Assembly (NCBI RefSeq): GCF_030272615.1
Contig: NC_081413.1
Coordinates: forward strand, 724,235,149 to 724,299,148
Length of the DNA: 64,000 nt
From: Cryptomeria japonica
Lineage: Eukaryota > Streptophyta > Pinopsida > Cupressales > Cupressaceae
Reading direction: 5' to 3'
In this document: piece after piece, positions 22,907 through 33,860 of the stretch
How positions within the stretch are numbered: position 1 is the stretch's first letter
Layout of the letters: every line of letters begins with the position of its first letter
Position numbers and translations under genes: made by a program
Notes under the pieces: model-generated
Told to the model about the DNA's origin: nothing
Databases searched by the model: none
Seen by the model: only the letters and a program-made list of their open reading frames with translations

Positions 22907-24529
22907 TTAAACATGGGTGGCAGCCAACACTTTGGAATAGACTTGGAATTTACCAGCCAAAGAGAGAGGCTTGGTGATCCAGTAGGCAAGCTTTTTCTCG
23001 ATTCTGGCTAAGACTGTCTGCCAGAGATCTGAAGGCGAAGCTTGGAAGGCAAAAGGAATGCCCAAAAAGAAAAATATTTCACCATGCTGGAGCCATTTGT
23101 AGTCATACTGAAGGATCCATGGCGAAGCAGGAAGAAAGGATTGTCTGTAACATTGTGTCTTGTGCCACTGAATGGTCGAAACAGAAGCCAAGGAAAATGT
23201 GTTAAGACATTGAAGAGTTGATTGCACATTATCCTCATCCTCAATAAGAGTGAGAAAGGAATCATTTGAAAAGTGGCCATTGACAAGTTGGGAAGGTGAC
23301 TCAGGCAGGGAGATACCACAGACATGCCCAACAGCGATAGCATTAGCAAGTAAGTAGCCAAACCCTTCTACTACAAGAACATATAAAGCAGGAGCCAGAG
23401 GGCACCCCTGGCGAATGGATCTAAAAAAGCCAAATGCCTTAGACTATCGGCCATTAATGGTGATGCAAGCCGAGGCATCTCTGAACAACATCTGAACAGA
23501 TTGTATGAACCGGGGACGAAACCCGAGGGCTTTGAGCATAGCCAAGATAAAAGGCCACTCAATGTGATCATACACTTTAGGGAAATCAATCTTAAGAAAG
23601 ATTGCTCACTATTGAGAGTGTCTAGCCCAATCCATTCCTTCCCAAACAACAATAATATTATCTAGAATAAACTTGGATTTAATAAATCCGGTCTATTCTG
23701 GGCGGACAATAAATGGAAGAAGATGTCGAATCTTTAGGGTCAAAGCTTTGGCAATGATCTTATAAGAGACATTAAGCAAGGTGATATGCCGCCAATTGCA
23801 AATGTCCTCTGGGTCCCCAACCTTGGGGATAAACTTTATATTTCCCTGATTAATCATTTTTCCCAAGGAGTAGGAATGAAAAGCTTCTAGATAGACCTTA
23901 TGAAGGTCAGGACCAACACAAGGCCAAAGAGCTTTGCAGAATTCAAAGGGGAAGCCATCACAACCTGGGCCTTTGTCATCTGCCATAGAAAAAGTGTCTT
24001 CTTTGAGATCATCAATGGTCAGTAAGAGACCACAAAAATCCTATTGTGAATCAAAGAGTCATTTGGGAACAACAGCTAAGCAATCTTGTAAGGCTTGGAT
24101 TCTGGCCAAAGAATCTCCCTGCGCTATGAACACCTTCTCATAATGTCAAACAAAGGCTTGCAATATGTCAGGCAACTCGGTGAGAAGAGCTTCTCCCTCT
24201 CTAATTTTCTTAATCCCAATAGAGGTATGATGGGCATGTAGGGCCAAGAAAAACTCTTTAGAAGCCCTATCGCCAACTTTGAGCCAGTGCAATCTAGCTT
24301 TGATTTGAGCTCCTCTAGCAGAGTGGTTATCTGCAACTCGCTTCTGATGGCGGAGCTGGGCTAAACAAAGTTGCGGGGTAGAATCAAAGGGATTCAAATC
24401 CAAAGCTTTTGTGGCAGCACATAGAGCTTTGGTGGTCACATCATACGACCATCTGTGGTAGATGGCAAGTTGCCTACCATAAATGCATAGAAACCTCGCA
24501 GAGCGGGAAATGACATCTTGCCACCACAC
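22907..24529 (-). pseudogene. LINE 1 reverse transcriptase
   Basis: Motifs follow the L1-clade order. A pre-RT block RLHWLKVGDRASKEFF lies at about 24240-24300. The RT core has GPGCDGFPFEFCKALW, INQGNIKFIPKVGDP and NWRHITLLNVSYKIIAKAL (23693-23986). Later RT and thumb segments are in 23371-23652 and 22907-23361, including LAGKFQVYSKVL. The enzyme copies element RNA at the nicked target. It is split over several frames, and I do not see a clean catalytic DD pair. Confidence 0.88.
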
Positions 24530-24801
24530 AATCCAACCAGTGTGATGACATGGCCTTGGCTCAAGATTTCACACTCGTTGAATGTGGGCCATCATGGACC
24601 GGTGGTGCAGAAGAGACATGTTGTGGTAGAATTACATTTTAGAAGGATGTTGCCTAGTTGTATGTCATTCAATGCTAAACTTTATGGGCAAGTGGTCTAG
24701 TAGTGTCACATCAACAAGAGGAGTGACGGGCAGATCATGATCTTCAAAAAAAGAGAAAAAAGATTGCGCAGAAATAATAGCTCGATCAAGCCTTTTAAGA
24801 A

Positions 24802-25177
24802 TTATGTCAGATCCAGCTTTGAAATTTGACCAAGTGTGTCAGACCCCACTAGGACGGCGATGGTGAGTGTTAGGGTCGAAAAGATCCAATTTATTATGCA
24901 TATAGTACCAGGCTTCCCGCTCTCTTGTTGTCTAATGGAAAGACAAAAAACCATCCTTATGAGAAGCCACCTCAACCATATTAAAATCCCCACACATGAC
25001 CCAAGTGGTAGGTGGAAGATTATTCGCAATCCATTGCCAGAGGTAAGATCTTTCAACCGAATCATTGGGAGCATAAACATTAACAATCCCAACAGAATGA
25101 TTGTCAATTGAAAGCAAACCCAGATGGCGCGCTGCATGGGATGAACCCCATGAGAAATAATTGCAATGTACCATCAA
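24802..25177 (-). pseudogene. LINE 1 endonuclease, C-terminal part
   Basis: VNVYAPNDSVERSYLWQWI and WVMCGDFNMVE (about 24960-25100) are the central motifs of the APE-like (EEP-family) endonuclease that nicks target DNA. The N-terminal part with the first catalytic residues is absent because the element is 5'-truncated near 25207. A stop after LSFH ends the frame. Confidence 0.85.
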
Positions 25178-25512
25178 GGTGAAAGGAGAGTGACAACTCC
25201 CCCTCTAAAAATTAAAATTTTCAGTTTAGAAAAAATAATAAACTATGAGTAAAAATATATTTTTAATGAGAAAATTATTTTTTAATGAACTATTAAATAA
25301 ACATAATAATTTATTTATTTATTTTTTTTCTCGGTAAAGAGATTGTAGCCGAATTTATATTAAAATGAACTAAAATTTACATCTTACAAAATGATCTATG
25401 TCCGGATCTACTCAGAAAGAGACAAAAGGAACATAATAAAGCATATATTGTCTCAGATTAGACGCCTAAACTATGAGAGTCCCTATATGACAAAATAGGA
25501 TTGTATTACATT

Positions 25513-25624
25513 ACATAGAATTCAACTATCTCTGAAAATACCAAAACCAAAGAGAAGATGCTACCCTTACATAGAATTCAACTATCTTTGATAATACCAA
25601 AACCAAAGAGAAGATGCTACCCCA
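25513..25624. repeat. Tandem duplication of about 56 bp
   Basis: The unit containing ACATAGAATTCAACTATC and AAAGAGAAGATGCTACCC occurs twice in tandem with two or three differences. Confidence 0.85.
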
Positions 25625-26082
25625 ACCCGACCATACATCATATACAAAAACTTGTTGAAGCAGATGCCATTTCAAATGATGAGAGATAACTAAGGAGCTT
25701 CACAAAGATTAACCTTGATTTTGCATTAGGGAGACATCAATGCCTACTATCGGACCTTCATCTTCCCAATTGTTGTTGTTGCTACTCCCGCTCGAGGAGA
25801 GCGGGTCATCCTCATTTGTCCTGCCCGTTAAACATTTGAACTCTTGAAGCCAAGGAAGAGTAACATCTATATCATCCTCCATTGGGGAACAAGCACACTA
25901 TCATCTGAAAATCCCATAATCTTTTTGAGAAAATCCGCACACCAATGCTTCACTGGTTTGCCTACCTCCCAACTCGCATGATCCCAAATGAATAGTATTG
26001 GGAACCTCGACACTGGAATCTCATTCCTACTCATGATCCTAAAGTAAGAAGATAGAGGAATAGTAAGATTATGGTCTATCTC

Positions 26083-26488
26083 CTAGAGGACCCTGTCAAT
26101 ATCCCCCAAAAAACCGGGCTTGAATACCCTCACAAAGAACTCCTGAGCAAACACCTTGGGTTCCCCCAAATTCAAGAGAGTAGTTAGAAAATGCATCGAA
26201 ATATCATAATTAACTTTGTATCTATGAATGGCAATAAGAAATTGGACCCCCAAAATATCACATATTACATCCAACAGAAGAGGATGCAATATTTTGATCA
26301 CTTGGTGAAGCCGTGATAGAGCCCAAGTTGGCCATTTGCCTCTTAGCCACTACCAATCTAATATTGGAATCCATTATAGCTCTTTGTTCTATTCTGCTAA
26401 ACACAAGAAATGAAGAATGAAAAGAAGTTAGTTTTAGTTTCAAATTAATAGGGAAGGTGAAGCTACTCAAGCAAGCTTGTCTTCTCAT
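26083..26488 (-). pseudogene. Small unknown ORF, family member A
   Basis: Two overlapping frames (26488-26258 and 26301-26083) together give about 130 residues. The stretch from DILGVQFLI through HRYKVNYDI, FLTTLLNLG and VFKPGFLGD matches, at about 40% by eye over 56 residues, the ORF at 32172-32683. Both are repeat-associated. No known domain is recognised. The conserved pattern suggests a protein once under selection. Confidence 0.6.
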
Positions 26489-26539
26489 TAAATGAATGCC
26501 TAGAAAAACTCAAATAAAATCCTTTGTGATCACACAATT

Positions 26540-26715
26540 GCACCAAGGGTTGGTGCTTTCCTTTGGACAATAATTCATGGGAGAGCCTTAACAGGAGACA
26601 GATTGAGAAAGTATGTGGTTGTGGGACTGTTAGTATGCATGTTGTGCTTTGGAGATGAAGAGAATCACAATCACTTGTTCCTGGGATGCCCATATGCAAC
26701 AAATGTTGGAATTTG
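26540..26715 (+). pseudogene. LINE 3 zf-RVT domain
   Basis: The plus frame reads IAPRVGAFLWTIIHGRALTG, then C-x2-C within VCMLCFGDEE, and HNHLFLGCPYA. This is the end of a plant LINE reverse transcriptase ORF (zf-RVT, C-x2-C and H-x4-C ligands). A few codons have changed but the core ligands are kept. Confidence 0.8.
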
Positions 26716-27039
26716 GTAATGTCGGTGTTAGGGTGGAATTGAGCAAGAAATGAGAAGCACGTAGATTTCAGAAAAGGTTGTCCATTAATAAAAAAATATT
26801 CATTATGGGGAGATTTATGGATGGTCCCTATCTATGGTGGTTTGGCACTTCTAGAAAGAGAGGAACAAGTGAATATTCAATAATAAAGAAGAACCAGCAA
26901 AAAAAAGTAATTAAGAGAATTAAAGATGGAATCTGCGAAGTAGCAAATAAAAAAGTCAAAAATAAGAAAATTAATCATATTATCAAGTGGGATGAAGAAA
27001 TGCAGAGAAATTGGGAAGAGTTGAGACCACCAAAAGGGA

Positions 27040-27511
27040 ATTTTATAAAGCAAAAGATAGATAGAAGAAATGTTGAATGGCAAAAACCAGAGGTGGGTAG
27101 ATTAAAATTAAATGTTGACAGAGCATTGAAAGGCAATCCCGAGAAAGTAGGAATCGGTTGCATCATAAGGGATAGTGAAAGAATATGTCACCTATGATAT
27201 TATACAAGCACATTGAATCTACAACCAATAATAAGGCAGAAATCCAAGCTCTAGAATGCAGGCTTGCAAAATGTAATGAACTGGGAATTCAAGCTCTGGA
27301 TATTGAAGGGGATTCCCAGATCATCATAAATGTAGTTATCAAAGGGGAAACTGAGAATTGGAGGCTTAACGAATGGATTGGCAAAATAAAAAGTAGATTG
27401 GCAAATATTAAGGACTATAGGATTGGACATATCTATAGAGAAGCAAGCAGGGTGGCTAACATTATTGAAAACAAAGGAGCAACAAAAAATGAAGAGGATA
27501 AAGAAGGGTAA
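27040..27511 (+). pseudogene. LINE 3 RNase H domain (RVT_3 type)
   Basis: WQKPEVGRLKLNVDRALKG gives the first acidic residue. TNNKAEIQALECRL and DIEGDSQIIINVV follow with the second and third, and the segment ends in an HIYREASRVANI block. This is the plant-LINE RNase H domain (RVT_3). A stop or frame change at about 27185-27197 splits it. Its job was removal of RNA from the hybrid during reverse transcription. Confidence 0.85.
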
Positions 27512-28309
27512 CTCAATTTGGTCGGAACTAGCTAGAATAATTGCAGAAGACAAATCCACCGAATTCCAAAATGTCCTAGCTAGCATTGGATGAACAAAAG
27601 TATTATCTAGTATAGCAGGGAGATCAAAAACAAGTATGATGGTCTACAAAAATACAAAGACATGTGAACTCAAATGTAAAAAGTATCATAACTAGAAGTC
27701 TATAGTTTTTTCTTAAAAAATAGAGGCTCGAGGTGTATACCCTCTTGTGAACAAGGCCTGAATGTTAGGATAATATATGGAGGAGAGCTACACAACAAAG
27801 AGATTTTATAGAAAATCTTGAGTGAGAATAGAAAAATCTGTCGAGGAAATCAAAAGGAGATCTGCGAAGTGATGTGGGGAATCCAAAATAGAAGGATAAG
27901 ATTTTTTAAGTAAGGACATTTTTTCTTGATAAGATTGTCGGGAAGATGTGGAAGGTTATAAATCTGAATTTGAGGATAACACAGAGAGCAACTCACAATG
28001 GAAGCCTTTGGAATTAAATAGGCTATATGAGACTAGAGATGTTGAGAAATACAACCTGGGTGAGTTTGAAGTTTACACGAAGAAGCATACCGAGCTCATG
28101 TTGGAGGAGATGGTGTCAATGTTGGTGGAAATTGGGATGAGGGTCACATATCTTAACCATTAAACCATGCTCCTGTATGCTACCTACAACTGATGTGTAA
28201 TATGTAATATGTTATATGTATTACCTATTTTGGTATTAATAGAAAGGGTACTTCCCCCTTAGGCAAAACTTAATTAAAAAAAATATTTCAAATGTTATTT
28301 ATAATATAA

Positions 28310-28590
28310 TTTAGATAGAAAATTTTTATCTAAATTGATAAATTTAATTTTAAATTATTCTATTTTTCGAAATTAATATCATCTTTAAAAAAGTAAAATA
28401 AATTTTATTTTTTTTTAAGCTGCAATATTTCCAACAGTGGTACTTGTTGCATTCTTCAACGAACTTCCCATTGGTGGTACTTGGTAGCTTGGATAGGAAG
28501 GTACACAGTACATATGAAGATGGTTGGGCATACATACTAACATAAGGGGCCATACTTTTTAAATTGTTGCATAGCCAGTACCTGGCATTT
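28310..28590. repeat. Right arm of the large inverted repeat
   Basis: Reverse complement of 20670-20940 by eye, with many substitutions and small gaps. Beyond 28590 the similarity stops, and another copy of the membrane-protein fragment starts. Confidence 0.8.
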
Positions 28591-28659
28591 CATGGTCATT
28601 TGAGAATGTTTCTAATAGGTGTGGATATGTCAACTTTGCTGTGATAATTTGTTTGGTTG

Positions 28660-28935
28660 ATCATGATTGTCATTTACCAGTGTAGGGATTCAACACTAAG
28701 GTTAACTTTCATTGTGCATGTGTTTGAGACTAGGGTTCCAATGGTAAAAAGTGATATTAATAGCAAGAGTCAAAACATTGGCACATTCTCTAATGTCCTT
28801 GTGGCGTTAGCCATGAGCCTCATTTTCACAACAGTTAACTACTATGGAAGATGATATAAAGATACGACAACATTCTAAGTGGGTCTAGCCAGTGAGTTTG
28901 TTGCCTTTTATGCTTCCTTAGGTGTTGCTAAAATG
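28660..28935 (+). pseudogene. Membrane-protein gene fragment (copy 2)
   Basis: The plus frame gives FETRVPMVKSDINSKSQN and then, after changes, LASEFVAFYASLGVA. Both match the minus-strand copy at 28928-29284. The two copies meet at about 28930 in opposite orientation, forming a palindrome-like junction. Stops at about 28855 and 28890 break it. Confidence 0.55.
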
Positions 28936-29310
28936 CTATAGGCATAACTGCAAAAGTACTAAAGAGTACCGTTGTTGTCACCATATAAATATTAGTAAAT
29001 CGGACAAATTTTAACCTTAATGTATCGTCAAATCCCAATGCATGGTCAAATCGTGATGCAAGGGCTAAGGCAACACTTAAGGAAGCATAAAAGATAGCAA
29101 ACTCATTGGTTAGACACACCCAAAATGTTTTTGTCCTTGTGTTAATCTTCCACACTTGTGGATATTGTGAAATGAATCTCGTGGCTAATGTCATAAGTAT
29201 GTCAGCCAATGTGCTAAGGTTTTGACTATCTTTGTTAATTTTGCTTTTTTCTACAATTGGAACCCTAGTCTCAAACTCTTGCATGATGAAAATTAGCCCT
29301 CAAATGCATG
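28928..29310 (-). pseudogene. Membrane-protein gene fragment, PGG-domain-like (copy 3)
   Basis: This is the longest copy, with 118 residues in one frame. It starts near FETRVPIVEKSKINKDSQN, passes through CLTNEFAIFYASLSVALAL, then TLRLKFVRFTNIYMVTTTVL, and ends hydrophobic. Two helices that could span a membrane are visible. The arrangement resembles the PGG domain of ankyrin-repeat membrane proteins, but the PGG motif itself is not evident. It may be a captured host-gene fragment. Confidence 0.5.
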
Positions 29311-29960
29311 CATAGTAAAAATTAACTCTGACCATTGTTCCCTGGCGGTTTTTCCTTTTGCCACAAAATTCACCCATTCACAATTTCTATGTCTTCAATG
29401 ATTATAAAAAGTGGAAAGGACAAGCCACGTGTACTATCCCTGAGCCACATATTCGTCCACCAAACTCTCCTTCACATTTTACGGTTTTTTAAATGTTTGA
29501 ATAAAATCCTATGAGGCTAACATTTTTCTCTCCTAAAACATACTTCACCTCAACCTTGTTAAATTCTAATGCATTTTAAAACATATCAACTCAATTTAAT
29601 AGGCAATTGACCAACCGCATTATTTTATTTTTCTTTCACTCCAAATTTTAAAAAATAGTTTGTTAATTTTTTAATTAAATTCTTCCACGTTTTTCTATAT
29701 AATCTTCATATTAGTTATCTATGACAATTCTTTCTGGATATATGGAATGACAATATACATTTAGTAGCATAATATACATGTGTAATAAAATATTTGTCTG
29801 TACTTAGTGTGAAGTAAAGAATTATCATTGTTGTATGCAGTGATATACATGGAATGGCAACATTATAATTTTAATTCTCATTGCGTTTAGATTTAAGGCT
29901 AGGTTTGATATTAGATTTAAAATAAATTTAATGGTGAATTGCAATTAATATTATTTAAAT
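29311..29960. other. Spacer without recognisable genes
   Basis: AT-rich DNA with scattered polyadenylation-like motifs and no ORF of note. Confidence 0.6.
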
Positions 29961-30037
29961 ATAGGCTTGTTAATGGGCCTTTTTGGTTGATCCTAATATT
30001 ACTAGTTTGTCCAACGAGGTTTGGTAGAAGTTGGAAG
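29960..30037 (+). pseudogene. LINE fragment upstream of an RNase H domain (LINE 4, part 1)
   Basis: This short stretch ends in TTGGAAG. With the solo LTR removed it joins the RNase H start at 31011 in frame. It is too short to identify alone. Confidence 0.4.
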
Positions 30038-31010
30038 TCTTGGAATCAGGGATCACTGAGAGGGGGGGGTGAATCAATGATCTACCAGTTAGCAGATTTT
30101 CAAACTTAACTTTTAACCACCGGAAGCAAACACTTAAAACTGAAATGGAAAAAAATGAAATAAACAACCACAAGATCATAACACCGGTATTTTTACATGG
30201 AAACCCAAATGGGAAAAACCACGGTGGGATTTGAACCCACAATATTATTCCACTATGGCCAGTAGAAAAACAATATTATAAAATGGAAATGTACAAGCAT
30301 TCAAGCACACTACCTAGAACTCACTGCTCAATTACAATAACTTGGAAGGCTACAACCCTCAGGGAAGTGTCGCTGACTTACAAAGTTGTTGTAGTGATGA
30401 ATTACAATGTATGAACTCTTAAATAGAATCTACTATGCTTGGATGAGTTTTAGTTAAGTGCAAAAACACTGACCGGATCACCTTCTCTATTTTGCTTTAT
30501 TCTACCCTATACACTATCTCAATTAGCTACTGGATCGATAATGTGCACGTGAAACTGTGCCAAAATGGATTCTCAGTCACCTCTCACTTGCATACAATCA
30601 CACCATCCATCAAAAAGATCGCCCATACCAAACTTATATACTAGTAACTACAAAATAGGTCATACATCATGTTAGTTTGAAGGTGTAACGTGTAGTTACA
30701 TGTCGACTTGACCGGATCCAAAAAGATAAATGTGGATCACCAAAATGATAATAAAATAATGTATCTAAGTCAACCCAATCAACAAGAACACAATTCAATG
30801 CATCACAATCAACGGAAAGCATCCGGACCCAAAAATGCTCTATTCTTCCTGAAATACCGGTTAACACCTACTTCCAGATAAGAAGAATTACAACCACCGA
30901 AACGGATCTCCAAGAAGAGTTGCCACCAATGACAACCCTAAACCAATAATCATCCACCGAAAACCACCAGAAATCACCTGAGACCACCAAATGAGTGTCA
31001 ATTTCCAACA
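30038..31010 (-). repeat. Solo LTR related to the non-autonomous copia-like element
   Basis: The left end TCTTGGAATCAGGG, then CACTGAGAGGGGGGGGTGAA, parallels the left end of the LTRs at 13199 and 19139. The right end GTCAATTTCCAACA parallels their right end. GGAAG flanks it on both sides (30033-30037 and 31011-31015). The first base pair has changed from TG to TC. At 973 bp it is about 200 bp longer than its relatives and clearly diverged. Orientation is by analogy with those LTRs. Confidence 0.9.
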
Positions 31011-31158
31011 GGAAGAGGGGTGGATGAAAATCAACTTTGATGTGAACTCAAAAGAAATTACAAGTCCTTCAGGTGCTAGAATTGTGGCACAAGATTGTAA
31101 TAGAGAAATTGTTGCATTTGGAGAAGGGATAACTTTAAGAAACCACTCCCCGGGCAAC
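31011..31158 (+). pseudogene. LINE 4 RNase H domain, N-terminal half
   Basis: EEGWMKINFDVNSKE and SGARIVAQDCNREIVAFGEG, then NHSPGN, match the first strands of the plant RVT_3 RNase H domain (GW-KINFDG, GAGGVLRD). The reading stops at about 31158 where the hAT-like block begins. The rest of the domain resumes at about 46424. Confidence 0.8.
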
Positions 31159-31170
31159 TATGTAAAATCC

Positions 31171-31540
31171 TGGCGAATAAGACATTATTTTCAGCGGGGA
31201 ATTTTCATATGGATGGCGAAATTTTTTTTTAAATGGGGAAAAAAAATATTTTGTATTGGCGAATTTTTTCTAGGGTACGAAAATTCCATAAATTTCTAGC
31301 GATTAATACCTTGTTCTATGGGGAAAATATTTATTGTGGGAGGCGAATAATTTTTGTTAAAAGGAACAAATATATAATTGTATGAGTGAAAAATTTTACT
31401 CCGAAGGAAAAATTATTTAAATGTATTGGCGATTTTTATCCACTGCTTGAAAATTATTTAATTTGTTTTGGCGAATATTTTGTTATTTATGGAAAAATAT
31501 ATAATTTATTGGTGATTTCATGAATTCATTGCCATTAATA
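31171..31540. repeat. Left subterminal region with GGCGAAT-type motifs
   Basis: TGGCGAATA, GGCGAAATT, TTGGCGAATT, GGCGAATAA, TTGGCGATT and TTGGCGAATA recur at intervals of about 50-100 bp. Clustered short motifs near transposon ends commonly act as transposase binding sites. The same motif is found at the other end of the block. Confidence 0.7.
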
Positions 31541-32171
31541 GACAAGGCATAGTACATCACATCACATAATACATTGAGTCTGGACTCTGCATGATGTATC
31601 AATAAGCGCGACCTCTTTGACACATGAAGGGTAACACATACCTAAAATCTATCAATGATTTTAAACTGTTCGATGATCGTAGATCAATGGCTGAAGTTTT
31701 ATTTCGACCCAATTTTTTGAAGAGAACATAGCTCACTAGAAAGTGCGCGGAATGGAATTGGATTCAATAGACACGTATCAAATGCTATGAATCACGATCG
31801 ATAATTTTGTTCATTTAATATATATCTTTTCACTAATTGCAATCCACTATGTCCCCACGACTTCCAATGTGATACTTGCCAATTTGGTACTAGTTTATAG
31901 TTGTTTCCATTTTTGCACAATAGTGCATTTATGGGAAAGATTTGCAGAGATACGAAAGATTTAAAAAAAATTATAGCAATTAATACAGTTAAAGAAGTAA
32001 TTATTACAATCAAGAGCTTCAACTATTTATATATGATCTATGCTTCTTTCATCTTCAATTAGCCTTTGCCATTTGGTAGATAAATCATCGGAGCTCACGG
32101 TATTTAAATTCTTCCTCTGGTTTAGGTTTATAGGCTCAGGTTGTTTAATTTGTTTATTTGTTTTCTCAAGA

Positions 32172-32683
32172 TGGACACTCCCATCCACTTGAGAAGCATT
32201 TCTGCAGAGGAATAGAGGGCCTTTTTAGGCTCCATTAGAGACCCAACCCTCCAATCAATCTGCAAGGAGGTTGGGTCATTCACCAATGAGGTTGTGTGGA
32301 TGGTGTTGGGTAGAGAGTTTCTGCGAAACGAAAATAGGTACCGTGTTAACACAGACATTAAATCCCGCTTCTTAGCGTCTCTTATGGACCTCGGAGGAGA
32401 CAAGGTGGATATGTTGATGCTGTTGAGGAAGGTTTTTAAGGAAGACTTCCTTGGAGATGACATTACTCTTGTCGTCCTTGCAGAAGTAGGGGTGGGGATC
32501 CCTGACCAAACAATGTTAGTGGCCAGGCAACCATTTCTCCTGAACCTGAATGCGGAGCAATTGACGCATCACAGGAAATGGGCACGGATTGGCAGGGACT
32601 TCCTCCAAAAATGGTTTCTCTTGGACGACTTTCCAAACTACATGTGGCTTGAAGAATTCTCTCAGCTTATGCTATCTGAATAA
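32172..32683 (+). pseudogene. Small unknown ORF, family member B
   Basis: From ATG at 32172 the frame runs about 170 codons with one early stop (TAG, 32214-32216). The later ATG at 32294 leaves 129 codons open. WMVLGREFL, NRYRVNTDI, FLASLMDLGGDKV and VFKEDFLGD match the relic at 26083-26488. The C-terminal third includes KWARIGRDFLQKWF. Function is unknown. Its position inside the hAT-like block may reflect capture or an older insertion. Confidence 0.6.
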
Positions 32684-33296
32684 TTCTACATGGAAGGAGG
32701 GCCAGATTCTTAGGGCAAAATTGTAAACAATTCCACTCCCTGTGCCCTAGCCCTGCCCCCCTGGGCCCCTAGTAGTTTTTTTTTCCTATGTCCTCGAACC
32801 CTAACAGGCTCAGTGCTAGTGGCTCACTCATTTTGGCTTTTAAGTTTTTGAGGGACTCAAGTCTCAGACATAAAAATTGTAAATTTCCAAAGCATAAATA
32901 TTAATGATAATTTTTTCAAATTCTAGTTTGTTTCAGTTTGCCTCTTAGAGTCTTATGGATATAAAAATGTTTTCTATAATTCTATTTCATTTTTATTAAT
33001 TAAAGTTTTTCAAATGCTTTTTGTATATGAGCTATGTTATTTCAATTATTTGTTAAACAATGGAAATAAATTTAATACTGTGATCTTTTTTATGTAATGC
33101 TTCTTCCTCTATATTTCATATATAAAAAAAAATTTAGTTTGTTCCATTAATTATTTGTACATTGATTATGGTTGATTATAATTTTATAAATCTATAGTTA
33201 AGATTTGAACTAAAACTCCAACTTACTTATATTAAAGTTACTTATTTTAATTAAATCAAACTTACTTATTTTAATTATATTAAATTAAAATCTATA

Positions 33297-33650
33297 TTAA
33301 ACTAAATTTATGTTAAACTTATATATATATTTTTAGTCTTTATTTATTTATTAAGTTAAAATTTATATTACACTAAATTTGTGTTGAACTTTTATATATA
33401 TTTTTAGTCTTTATTTATTTATTAAATTAAAATTTATATTACACTAAATTTATGTTGAACTTTTATATATATTTTTAAACTATTTTTTAAAATTATATAT
33501 CGTAAACATATTTTTAAAGAATTTTGTTAAACTTTAAATTAATACACTAAATTTATGTTGAACTTTTATATATATTTTTAAACTATTTTCTAAAATTATA
33601 TATCATAAACATATTTTTAAAGAATTTTGTTAAACTTTAAATTAATATTT
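33297..33650. repeat. AT-rich tandem repeats
   Basis: A roughly 70-bp unit containing ACACTAAATTTATGTTGAAC and ATATATTTTTAGTCTTTATT occurs about three times (33297-33480). A roughly 110-bp unit ending in AAAGAATTTTGTTAAAC occurs twice (33450-33645). Confidence 0.85.
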
Positions 33651-33860
33651 TAGATTTAATATTGAATGTTTTCTTTTTTATATTAAACGTTTACCTTTCA
33701 AATTTTATATTTTTATTTAGTTATTTATTTTATTCTAGAAACTAAGTTTCATGTTTTATACTATTTTTCAATTTCATATTTTTACAAATAATATTAACAT
33801 TAGATTTAATAGTTATCTCAAACTATTGCACGTCTTTAAAATTTAAATGTCTCTTATTAT

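Larger units (their letters stand above)
20955..25207 (-). mobile_element. 5'-truncated L1-type LINE (LINE 1)
   Basis: On the minus strand this reads endonuclease (C-terminal part), reverse transcriptase, zinc-binding zf-RVT domain, a GC-rich 3' region and a terminal poly(A) (T-run at 20955-20963). The first part of the endonuclease is missing, which is the normal result of incomplete target-primed reverse transcription. AT-rich flanks (AATTTAAATTTAAA at 20941 and AAAATTAAAATTTT at about 25207) may be a decayed target duplication. Stops and frameshifts are frequent. Confidence 0.88.
25325..26500 (-). mobile_element. Short retroelement piece with a small conserved ORF (LINE 2)
   Basis: The minus strand ends in a poly(A)-like tail (T-run, 25323-25330) preceded by a CTCTTTACCGAG motif, similar in layout to the 3' ends of the neighbouring LINEs. 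It contains the small ORF described next and an exact-style tandem duplication (25513-25624). No reverse transcriptase is visible, so the link to LINEs rests on the 3' end only. Confidence 0.5.
26510..28290 (+). mobile_element. 5'-truncated LINE, plus strand (LINE 3)
   Basis: Plus-strand order is a zf-RVT piece (26540-26715), an RNase H domain (27040-27511), then a 3' untranslated region ending in an A-run at about 28282-28289. The 5' part, including the reverse transcriptase, is missing. It lies tail to tail with the minus-strand LINE pieces 1 and 2. Confidence 0.8.

Noticed and set aside
25787-25805. Stem-loop CCCGCTC-GAGGA-GAGCGGG as a terminator or riboswitch
   Set aside because: An isolated 7-bp stem inside a decayed retroelement in plant-like DNA. 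No functional context.
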